From a virus, in IMG/VR virus record IMGVR_UViG_3300042504_000547, positions 1-37,502 of that record: a stretch of DNA of 37,502 nucleotides; one strand, written 5' to 3'. Numbering within the stretch: the stretch's first letter is position 1; every line of letters begins with the position of its first letter. The notes under the pieces were generated by a model. It was not told the origin of the DNA. It worked only from the letters and a program-made list of their open reading frames with translations, and ran no database searches. The translations under genes and the position numbers were made by a program. Below are positions 32,469 to 37,502 of this stretch, in pieces.

Positions 32469-33476
32469 TTATAGCCACTCCCGATTATTTACAAACCAAT
32501 CCACGGTATGCGCTAAACGCTGTGCTATGGGTTGTGGCTCCCATCCAAGGCTCTTCATCAACCCACCGTCCAAGGCATAGCGCAAATCATGTCCCGGCCT
32601 CGATGAATGGAAATCCACCATTTCATACTTAAGATCACGCCCAACGAACCTTGCAATCATCTGGGCCAATTCAAGATTGTCTAACTCTGTGGCTCCAACG
32701 ATGTTGAACTTCGCACACTTGGCACCACCAAAATCAACGCCCACATTCGGCTGCTCAGTCAGTAAAAATAGCAACGCTTCGGATACGTCTGTGGCATGGA
32801 TGTAGTGTCTTGAGCCTGCCTTTGTCTTATCTGGGTTGCTATGGATAGTGACAGTCTCTCCATTCAAGACCTTACGGATGCACATGGGAATGAATTTCTC
32901 AGGCGATTGACGCTCCCCAAACACGTTCATGGTGTGTGTAATGTAGATTGGTAGACCATAGGTATTTTCATAGGCAACGGCAAACTCTTCTGCCGCGGCT
33001 TTGCTAGCAGAGTAGGGATTGGTTGAGTTGTATCTGTCGCGCTCTGAGTACGCTATTCCTTCAGGCGCAGGGCCAAAGACTTCATCTGTACTAAAGTACA
33101 CGAAACGATTGAGTTTCTGTGTGCGAGCAAAGTCTAGAATATTGACCGTGCCGATCACATTATCCATCGCAAACTCAAGCGGAAACTCAATAGATCGGTC
33201 TACATGGCTTCCAGCCGCTAGGTGTAGGATTACATCGACCTTCCCGATATGAGCCGCTACATGAGGGTTGATCGCGGCCTTCAGATCATGGTGAACGACC
33301 TTGACTCTAGCCTTGGTTGGCTTGTCAAATGGCTCTAACGAATGACTTAAACGGTTTAGATTGCCGGAATAGTCCAGCCGGTCAAGGCTTACAATCTCAG
33401 CATTGGTGTAGGTTAGCAAAGCATGGATGACATGATGACCAATGAAACCTGCACCACCAGTGATTAGAACCCTCAT
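32469..33476 (-). CDS. rmlB: dTDP-glucose 4,6-dehydratase-like NAD-dependent enzyme
   Basis: This encodes 335 residues, normal length for an extended short-chain dehydrogenase. The Rossmann glycine motif is GGAGFIG (7-13). The catalytic set is STDEVFG (129-135, with D131-E132) and YSASK (155-159, Y155 and K159). HLAAGSHVDRSI (85-96) matches the RmlB/GalE-like substrate loop, and the DE pair favours a 4,6-dehydratase over an epimerase. It would make a 4-keto-6-deoxy nucleotide sugar. The ATG at 33476 has GGAGGGAC upstream. No RmlA, RmlC or RmlD is present, so other steps must come from the host. Confidence 0.85.
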   Translation of the reverse strand: MRVLITGGAGFIGHHVIHALLTYTNAEIVSLDRLDYSGNLNRLSHSLEPFDKPTKARVKVVHHDLKAAINPHVAAHIGKVDVILHLAAGSHVDRSIEFPLEFAMDNVIGTVNILDFARTQKLNRFVYFSTDEVFGPAPEGIAYSERDRYNSTNPYSASKAAAEEFAVAYENTYGLPIYITHTMNVFGERQSPEKFIPMCIRKVLNGETVTIHSNPDKTKAGSRHYIHATDVSEALLFLLTEQPNVGVDFGGAKCAKFNIVGATELDNLELAQMIARFVGRDLKYEMVDFHSSRPGHDLRYALDGGLMKSLGWEPQPIAQRLAHTVDWFVNNREWL

Positions 33477-33592
33477 TTGTCCCTCCAAGCAATAAATCCT
33501 ATCAGGACAAAGACTAGCACCACAAACCACGCCAGTTCTTGCGCTGCCTCTGCCGCATATCCTGACCTTACCCACCAGTCCATTTGGTTCAT
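33473..33592 (-). CDS. 39-residue membrane micro-protein
   Basis: The sequence begins MNQMDWWVRSGYAAEAAQEL and continues with a hydrophobic stretch, AWFVVLVFVLIGFIAW, then RDK. It has one transmembrane span near residues 20-36 with an amphipathic N-terminus. It overlaps both neighbours by ATGA. Function is unknown; the pattern of micro-membrane proteins between soluble genes is repeated elsewhere in this genome. Confidence 0.52.
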   Translation of the reverse strand: MNQMDWWVRSGYAAEAAQELAWFVVLVFVLIGFIAWRDK

Positions 33593-33780
33593 CGCGCCAC
33601 CTCATCTACGATGCGCTGGATCATTGAGCAGTGGTGCCGTAACTCAGTGGCAACCCCGTCAATATCCTGCCAGTTGGGTTTGTAGGCGTTACGGCAAAGC
33701 CGGTTCAGGTCAGTCATTAACTTGTTCATCTGCACTACATGACTGCCAACGTCAAAAAGCATTGGATCAACATCATTCAT
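33589..33780 (-). CDS. Small helical hypothetical protein
   Basis: This encodes 63 residues, helical, with two Cys (LCRNAYK, HHCSMIQ) and a conserved-looking NWQDIDGVATELRHH. It is preceded by GGGGG (33787-33791) in the genome's alternative ribosome-binding form. No family is recognised. It overlaps the following micro-protein gene by ATGA. Confidence 0.55.
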   Translation of the reverse strand: MNDVDPMLFDVGSHVVQMNKLMTDLNRLCRNAYKPNWQDIDGVATELRHHCSMIQRIVDEVAR

Positions 33781-33798
33781 TATCAGCCCCCTGATTGA

Positions 33799-33984
33799 TT
33801 AGTCTAAATGTGATGCTTGGTCTAGTTGTAGCCTGCGTTCCTTCGCCTTGGTTAGTAGGTCTGCTACCTCGTTAGCCTCTTGCCTGATACGGTACAACCG
33901 TTCAGCCAGTTGGCGTTCCACTACTAAACTGTTTAATGCGACTTCCATCGCCTCTTGAATCGTGTATTCACGTTGAATATTCAT
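33799..33984 (-). CDS. Small coiled-coil protein, first gene of the leftward unit
   Basis: This encodes 61 residues. GGAGG lies just before the ATG at 33984; the ATG four codons upstream contains that site inside its own codons and is less likely. The body is a helical coiled coil (EAMEVALNSLVVERQLAERL, RIRQEANEVADLLTKAKERR). It could be a small regulator. A candidate promoter with operator-like palindrome lies upstream. Confidence 0.62.
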   Translation of the reverse strand: MNIQREYTIQEAMEVALNSLVVERQLAERLYRIRQEANEVADLLTKAKERRLQLDQASHLD

Positions 33985-34007
33985 ATCATCCTCCATTGAT
34001 TAGGGTT

Positions 34008-34059
34008 GTGTAAACGTCTACACGATATGAACCGTATACCTATTTTGTACCCGTGTCAA
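34008..34059 (-). promoter_or_regulatory. Candidate leftward promoter with palindromic operator
   Basis: On the minus strand a perfect TTGACA (34059-34054) is followed by a 15-base spacer and TATACG (34038-34033), then just downstream a 16-base near-palindrome, GTGTAAACGTCTACAC (34008-34023), with seven of eight pairs. This would place an operator over the transcription start of the unit starting at 33984. The spacing is short, so the promoter call is moderate. The symmetry is seen directly. Confidence 0.42.
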
Positions 34060-34092
34060 GTAGTTTAGTAAGTACTTTCCCTTAGATCAGCC

Positions 34093-34329
34093 TGTGGACA
34101 AGTCTGTGAATAAGTTGTGGATAAGTGCTGTGTTACAATGCTCCCTACTATATGTCTTATATGCCTACATCTAGAGGGTTTACATCTACGTAGTACTTAT
34201 CAATTTTAGAATGTAAACATAGCCTAGATAAAAAATCATCTAGTTAACTAAAATTCTAGGTTTATAGGTGGGTAGTATCTAGGTTTAGGTTTAATCTAGA
34301 TTTAGGACATATAGGGCGATTGTGGATAA
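34093..34329. other. Candidate replication origin with DnaA-box-like 9-mers
   Basis: Three DnaA-box-like 9-mers lie at 34093-34101 (TGTGGACAA), 34105-34113 (TGTGAATAA) and 34116-34124 (TGTGGATAA, a perfect complement of TTATCCACA). Their spacing of 12 and 11 bases puts them on one face of the helix. A fourth perfect box lies at 34321-34329. Between the triplet and the fourth box is an AT-rich stretch with CTAG clusters and decamer repeats, a candidate unwinding element. Such an origin would be opened by host DnaA. The boxes are seen directly; function is inferred. Confidence 0.62.
34255..34304 (+). repeat. TCTAGRTTTA decamer repeats in the origin region
   Basis: Copies are TCTAGGTTTA at 34255-34264 and 34278-34287, and TCTAGATTTA at 34295-34304. 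A looser version (TCTAGAGGGTTTA) is at 34170-34182. CTAG occurs six times between about 34170 and 34300, far above chance. The repeats sit in the AT-rich part of the candidate origin and resemble iterons. No encoded iteron-binding initiator is recognisable. Confidence 0.55.
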
Positions 34330-34462
34330 CCTTGGGACTCGCACCGCCGCTGTCCAACGGATCAGCAGGCGGAGTGCGTATTCGATTTCCGAATTTTTGC
34401 TACCGATCAGAATTTGACACGGGCAACACACGTTCCCAAATTTTGCCTGCCGATTTATAGGT

Positions 34463-34579
34463 ATGTTGACCGATGGATTGGAAACGGTAGTGGGTAGGCT
34501 ACTGGGTGCAGCAGGGGAAAAGTACGGGAATGGATTAGAGGCGATTAGAGGGCGTAAAAAAACCCGCCGTAGGGGTTAG
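34463..34579 (+). CDS. Doubtful 38-residue basic ORF in the origin segment
   Basis: An ATG frame encodes 38 residues, MLTDGLETVVGRLLGAAGEK followed by YGNGLEAIRGRKKTRRRG. It is helical with a basic tail and lies on the plus strand, opposite to all neighbours. No good ribosome-binding site precedes it, and its end runs into a minus-strand terminator. It may be chance; I list it because nothing else explains this part of a 640-base gap (33985-34624). Confidence 0.2.
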   Translation: MLTDGLETVVGRLLGAAGEKYGNGLEAIRGRKKTRRRG

Positions 34580-34589
34580 CCTAGACGGG
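34556..34589 (-). terminator. Minus-strand terminator 2 (distal)
   Basis: On the minus strand, CCCG (from 34589-34586) and TAGG (34583-34580 region) pair with CCTA and CGGG (34573-34563), with a small internal loop. The stem is followed by seven T (34562-34556 as A on the plus strand). It would stop leftward transcription from the early unit before it enters the origin. It is in tandem with another terminator immediately upstream. Confidence 0.62.
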
Positions 34590-34590
34590 C

Positions 34591-34615
34591 AAAAGAAAAG
34601 CCCCCGAAGGGGCTT
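34591..34615 (-). terminator. Minus-strand terminator 1 (proximal)
   Basis: A 7-bp stem, AAGCCCC (34598-34604) with GGGGCTT (34609-34615), has a four-base loop. Read leftward it is followed by T-rich sequence (34599-34591 reads AAAAGAAAA on the plus strand). It lies just after the last gene of the leftward early unit (34625). The position and structure are typical of a strong intrinsic terminator. Confidence 0.78.
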
Positions 34616-34624
34616 AAAATGCGT

Positions 34625-34714
34625 TTAAAACAGGGAGAAGACTATATAAAGAAGCCCCCATATCAGAATCAGGCCGAAAGCGGCTGCGAAAAGGGTCAAA
34701 AGGTCATCGTTCAT
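34625..34714 (-). CDS. 29-residue membrane micro-protein
   Basis: The sequence begins MNDDLLTLFAAAFGLILIWG and ends LLYIVFSLF. It has a short acidic head and one transmembrane span running to the C-terminus. GGAG lies close upstream of the ATG at 34714. It overlaps the upstream gene by 11 bases in another frame and ends just before the terminator. It resembles three other micro-membrane proteins in this genome. Confidence 0.52.
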   Translation of the reverse strand: MNDDLLTLFAAAFGLILIWGLLYIVFSLF

Positions 34715-34847
34715 CTGCTCCGCCCTTCCATGCGTCAATGGCGTTCTCGATCATAAATCGGTCAACATATTGCGTACCCCGTTCAATCTCTTCGTTCACA
34801 TAGTCCGCGATATATGCAGCAAGGTCTTTTTTCTGCTGTTCGTTCAT
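34704..34847 (-). CDS. 47-residue acidic helical protein
   Basis: The sequence begins MNEQQKKDLAAYIADYVNEE and ends ENAIDAWKGGADER. It is helical and acidic. Its ATG overlaps the upstream stop (ATGA) and its 3' end overlaps the micro-membrane gene. No family is recognised. The packing and lack of stops support a real gene. Confidence 0.52.
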   Translation of the reverse strand: MNEQQKKDLAAYIADYVNEEIERGTQYVDRFMIENAIDAWKGGADER

Positions 34848-35029
34848 GGGTTCACCTTTTCAATTTCCCAATCAATCCCGTCATGAGTGTCTGCTACGGT
34901 CATCGATAATTCAGTCTCGTCTGTTGGCTTCACGTACCCCTTGTCCATTTTCATAATCGCTTCGGCCTCTGTTTCGGCCTCTATAAAATATTCATAGGAA
35001 ACGGTTCGGAATATTTGGAAAGTTTTCAT
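34844..35029 (-). CDS. Small acidic protein
   Basis: This encodes 61 residues. A beta strand (MKTFQIFRTVSYEYFIEAET) is followed by EAEAIMKMDKGYVKP and an acidic end. The pattern resembles a set of small phage proteins with a 'Y-x-x-E-A-E-T-E-A-E-A' strand-helix (from memory). GGGGG (35037-35041) is upstream. It overlaps the previous gene by ATGA and the next by ATGA. Confidence 0.6.
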   Translation of the reverse strand: MKTFQIFRTVSYEYFIEAETEAEAIMKMDKGYVKPTDETELSMTVADTHDGIDWEIEKVNP

Positions 35030-35283
35030 GCTAAATCCCCCTCAATCTCAAACCAATCAAAGGCGCATGATTCGACTGTTAAGGTTTCTGGTTTGCCTGA
35101 TGCGGTTGCGAAACCGCGCATTTCGATGACGATGTCCTCTCGTTCCGATTGGCGATTATTGGCGCTGTGTTCTGCTGCTGATAGCCAAGCCTCTAAATTA
35201 TGCCTTTCTGGTAATGCGGCAACCTTGTTGACCCAATCCTGCAAAACTTGTTTTGTTTTGTCGTTTGCTAGTGCAATTTTCAT
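35026..35283 (-). CDS. Small helical hypothetical protein
   Basis: This encodes 85 residues from the ATG at 35283; GAGGTGG is upstream and the longer frame reaches into the intergenic leader. The helical N-terminus (IALANDKTKQVLQDWVNKVA) is followed by a strand region (REDIVIEMRGFATASGKPET). No family is recognised. It is preceded by the recurrent CCTAAT leader motif (35296-35301 as ATTAGG). Confidence 0.6.
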   Translation of the reverse strand: MKIALANDKTKQVLQDWVNKVAALPERHNLEAWLSAAEHSANNRQSEREDIVIEMRGFATASGKPETLTVESCAFDWFEIEGDLA

Positions 35284-35360
35284 ACCAACCACCTCATTAG
35301 GAAAGACGGGAAACCCCCGCCCCACTAACCCCGCGCTGGCAGGGTTAGCAGGTCGAAGGC

Positions 35361-36008
35361 TTAGGCCGTTACGGGCTGATCTTCTGCTACGGGGGCGTTT
35401 TCTAGGGTTTTCGGCTTATAGTTCCAGTTTGGAACCGTTGCGCGGTTCATATCGCGCAAAGGCATAATGACCCCGAAAAAATTGTCAATCCCATTATTGA
35501 CAATCGCCGCGCTATTACCACGATGTAAGACGCTAACGGTTGAAATAGCACCTTTTTTGTTACCTCTGATGTCGTTAGCCGCATCTTGAAAAGCCATCAG
35601 ATAAGCCGGATTAAACCCTGCAGGGGATTCATCTTCGGCTTTTAATGCGGGGGGCACAATCCGATCAATGTCGGGGAAATTACCCTCAACTGCTGTGAAG
35701 GTGTATTTATCAGAACCCGTGATAACTTCGATTGATAAACCCTCAACGGTGAAATGTAACCACTCATCGCCCTTTTTACCCGCCGCAGTTAGCGTTTTGA
35801 TTGCGTCATTACCAAGAATGATGCTAGCGCACGGCATAGGTTGATCAAGAATCAAGAATCTAGCCGCCATGTGTCCATTGGTAGCCTCTAGATAGGTTCC
35901 CCGATTGTTTTGCACAATGTGAACCCCGTTCAGATAATGGCGGATGTCTTTTACTGTAGCAAAACGGGAAACGGCTTTAAGTTCTTTTCTTAGCATTGAA
36001 AATTTCAT
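35361..36008 (-). CDS. Truncated DNA sliding-clamp (DnaN-like) protein
   Basis: This encodes 215 residues against about 366 for bacterial DnaN. The match is to the second half of a clamp. DIRHYLNGVHI (21-31) and LEATNGH (40-46) resemble the start of E. coli domain II (DVRYYLNGM, ATDGH). VEGNFPDIDRIVP (107-119) resembles DGRFPDYRRVLP at its end. GFNPAYL (131-137) and GVIMPLRD (179-186) correspond to the late domain III segments, including the terminal MPMRL. Domain I and the first half of domain III are missing. The retained region is where clamp partners dock. No phage polymerase is seen, so it may recruit or sequester host replication proteins. The site AAGGGG and the CCTAATCA leader lie upstream. 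Confidence 0.8.
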   Translation of the reverse strand: MKFSMLRKELKAVSRFATVKDIRHYLNGVHIVQNNRGTYLEATNGHMAARFLILDQPMPCASIILGNDAIKTLTAAGKKGDEWLHFTVEGLSIEVITGSDKYTFTAVEGNFPDIDRIVPPALKAEDESPAGFNPAYLMAFQDAANDIRGNKKGAISTVSVLHRGNSAAIVNNGIDNFFGVIMPLRDMNRATVPNWNYKPKTLENAPVAEDQPVTA

Positions 36009-36040
36009 AATAAAACCCCTTTTTAGTGATTAGGAATGAC

Positions 36041-36054
36041 AACGTTTAAACGTT
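36041..36054. promoter_or_regulatory. Perfect 14-bp palindrome upstream of the mini-clamp gene
   Basis: AACGTTTAAACGTT is a perfect palindrome located 33 bases upstream of the clamp ATG, in an 88-base gap between genes. It resembles the ACGT-centred near-palindrome at 34008-34023. An operator role is plausible but rests on symmetry alone. Confidence 0.4.
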
Positions 36055-36096
36055 ATCCCGTGAACCCCTGACGTGCAAGGGTTCAAAGGCTAGCGT

Positions 36097-36528
36097 CTAG
36101 AGCCATTGATGACGTAACTCATAGCCTGAGTGCGTGCGGCCTTCGATTGGATCATCACGAAAAAGAATCGCGGACAATGTATAAACAAGGTGAAACCCCA
36201 TATCCATCCCGCAGCCGCCGACAACGATCCCGCCGTTATCGTGTAACTTCCAGCCGGTTAAAATTGACGCATATCCTGAGAGATACTGAGGCCGATTGTC
36301 CCGCATAATGTAGAGATCAATGCGGCGGGACATTCCAGAGGCGGAAACGTGGCGCAGTACGGTGTAAACCGTGTCCCCGTGTTTTAGAGTCTCCCGAAGC
36401 CGTGCGTGGGCGTATTCTTTCCGCTTGCGTATGCCTTCGGCTTTACTGAGCCGCTTTCCGTCTTGATGATATTCGGGATGCTCAGTCTCAATAATTAAGC
36501 CGCCGGATAATTCTAGAAATGTTGTCAT
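36097..36528 (-). CDS. Conserved phage protein of unknown function
   Basis: This encodes 143 residues. The core VLRHVSASGMSRRIDLYIMR (about 57-76) and GGIVVGGCGMDMGFHLVYTL (about 98-117) form a pattern I recall from many phage hypothetical proteins. The N-terminal third is charged and helical. The Gly/Cys/Met-rich motif could be structural or a metal site. Function is not established. AAGGAATT lies upstream of the ATG. Confidence 0.72.
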   Translation of the reverse strand: MTTFLELSGGLIIETEHPEYHQDGKRLSKAEGIRKRKEYAHARLRETLKHGDTVYTVLRHVSASGMSRRIDLYIMRDNRPQYLSGYASILTGWKLHDNGGIVVGGCGMDMGFHLVYTLSAILFRDDPIEGRTHSGYELRHQWL

Positions 36529-36539
36529 GGTGAATTCCT

Positions 36540-36725
36540 TTAAGCGTTTTTTGCTATTGCTTTAAAAGCACGGAAATAGTCTCGCGCCCCTTGGTATGAA
36601 TCGCACAGAATCTTGTCGTGTAATTCTGTCCCCTTGTAAACCTTGACAACATAAAACGCGTGATTCCTTTCAAAACTGACGTAATTGCCATTTTTGAATT
36701 CTTTGATTTTTGTCCAGTAGTCCAT
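36540..36725 (-). CDS. Small basic aromatic protein
   Basis: This encodes 61 residues, basic and rich in Tyr, Phe and Lys (MDYWTKIKEFKNGNYVSFER, YQGARDYFRAFKAIAKNA). A strand-strand-helix pattern is likely, and no family is recognised. GGGG (36733-36736) and the CCTAATCA leader (36740-36746 region) precede the ATG. Confidence 0.6.
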   Translation of the reverse strand: MDYWTKIKEFKNGNYVSFERNHAFYVVKVYKGTELHDKILCDSYQGARDYFRAFKAIAKNA

Positions 36726-36793
36726 TTTTAAACCCCTTTGATTAGGAAACGGGGGAAACCGCCCCCGTGCGGTAAAAATCAGTCAGCAGCCGA

Positions 36794-37024
36794 TTAAGAT
36801 AGATTGAGAGAAAAAGGCGATTCATCGAACCGGCAGAGATAACCCTCTGCTTTAAGTGCTTCGATTACTTCGCGGGGAATGATCGAAACGCCTGAACAAT
36901 CGACTAGCCTGCGTAATTCAAAACGCAGACGGGCGGCTTTTTCATCGCCTAGGCGGTCATGCTCGAAGTACACGGAATCCCCGTTTAATTCGATTGTGTA
37001 GTTTTGAGTGCTGATTGTTTTCAT
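36794..37024 (-). CDS. Small hypothetical protein, first gene of the leftward early unit
   Basis: This encodes 76 residues. It opens with beta strands (MKTISTQNYTIELNGDSVYF), then a charged helix, then SIIPREVIEALKAEGYLCRF. Two Cys are present and no family is recognised. GAGGGG lies six bases before the ATG, with CCTAAT further upstream. It is the gene closest to the AT-rich control region and may be the earliest expressed. Confidence 0.6.
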   Translation of the reverse strand: MKTISTQNYTIELNGDSVYFEHDRLGDEKAARLRFELRRLVDCSGVSIIPREVIEALKAEGYLCRFDESPFSLNLS

Positions 37025-37203
37025 AGTGAACCCCTCATATATGTATTAGGAATTTATAAGATAGCACGTTATCGCGTTTAGTGCCCCATATATACATACA
37101 TTTTTTTTTATAGGTTTTTACTATACGATAGTCTAGTCCTATATATAGGTAGTTCTTTATGTATATATAGAGATATGCACTACGGGCTATATGTGCTGGG
37201 GTT
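37025..37203. promoter_or_regulatory. AT-rich control region for divergent transcription
   Basis: This 179-base gap, joined through the overlap to 1-316, separates the leftward and rightward units. It contains a perfect 12-bp palindrome, CCTATATATAGG (37138-37149), the inverted repeat ACTAT-ACG-ATAGT (37120-37132), a run of nine T, and many TATATA tracts. No clear -35/-10 pair for the leftward unit was found. It holds no credible gene. Confidence 0.5.
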
Positions 37204-37502
37204 GCCTCTCCCCCTGCGTTTCATAATGGGGTAAAAGGGGACAGCGACCTTTCCCGCATTTACGCATTCACGCAACGCACAATGTCAAACCTCTACGCAT
37301 CAATGATTCTTTTCTGACAGGTAAAGTTGCCCGATCAAATGGGTTTGCACTCTCTGGATGCGCGACCCATAACCCTCCCCGCCCCAAGGAAAAATCAGGT
37401 TTTCCTATAATGGCTACGGGTGCGGTAACAATCTGTCTGGCAACGCTGAGATCGGTTGTTGTACACAACCGCACCCACCATTTATGCTAATATCTGTCCA
37501 TA
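37204..37502. repeat. Right copy of the terminal overlap
   Basis: This is the partner of 1-299, with the last 127 bases identical and eight substitutions in the first 172. It reads directly on from the AT-rich control region, so this copy is more likely the true genomic one, while 1-172 is a variant branch (inference). In a 68-residue minus-strand frame present in both copies, all four codons that differ change the amino acid, so that frame is not treated as a gene. Confidence 0.85.

Noticed and set aside
1-37502. Prophage or lysogeny functions
   Set aside because: No integrase, excisionase, CI-type repressor or attachment site was recognised on either strand.

Overview
This window looks like one complete genome of a tailed dsDNA phage, probably a short-tailed (podovirus-type) lytic phage. 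The evidence is a large terminase, a P22-type portal, a scaffold and an HK97-fold coat gene in virion order, a short set of neck and tail-hub genes with no tail tube, sheath or tape-measure gene, three large Gly/Ala-rich putative ejection proteins, and a lysis cassette. I see no integrase, repressor, tRNA, rRNA, IS element or CRISPR array. The host cannot be named from the sequence; the gene set and base composition would fit a Gram-negative aquatic bacterium (inference).

The two ends overlap. Bases 1-299 match 37204-37502 without gaps. The last 127 bases of the overlap are identical, and the first 172 carry eight substitutions. This reads as a circular assembly closed by a 127-mer, with a strain-variant branch left on the left end, so the true genome is about 37,203 bp.

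Layout. (i) 317-27571, plus strand: one tightly packed rightward unit. It opens with small early proteins and two SAM methyltransferases, followed by the terminase, portal, scaffold, coat, small beta-rich proteins, head-tail adaptor, tail hub, two fibre/tip proteins, ejection proteins, a set of tiny basic proteins, holin-like membrane proteins, an M15 peptidase endolysin and two small basic proteins. It ends at a strong terminator (27611-27638). (ii) 27637-33984, minus strand: a convergent unit with two glycosyltransferase-like proteins, an RmlB-like dehydratase, and a recombination module (YqaJ-type exonuclease, RecT/SSAP-like protein, HTH protein, SSB-tailed small protein, VRR-NUC/resolvase-like nuclease), interspersed with micro-membrane proteins. 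(iii) 33985-34624: a non-coding segment with three phased DnaA-box-like 9-mers, a fourth further on, an AT-rich CTAG-dense stretch with decamer repeats, and two minus-strand terminators. This is the best candidate replication origin. (iv) 34625-37024, minus strand: a leftward early unit of small proteins plus a truncated sliding-clamp homologue. (v) 37025-37203 joined to 1-316: an AT-rich, palindrome-bearing control region between the divergent left and right units.

The most unusual aspect is replication. No polymerase, primase or helicase is recognisable. The phage instead carries a DnaA-box origin and a mini beta-clamp that keeps domain II and the C-terminal end of domain III, the parts that form the partner-binding pocket in bacterial clamps. 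This suggests takeover of the host replisome (inference).
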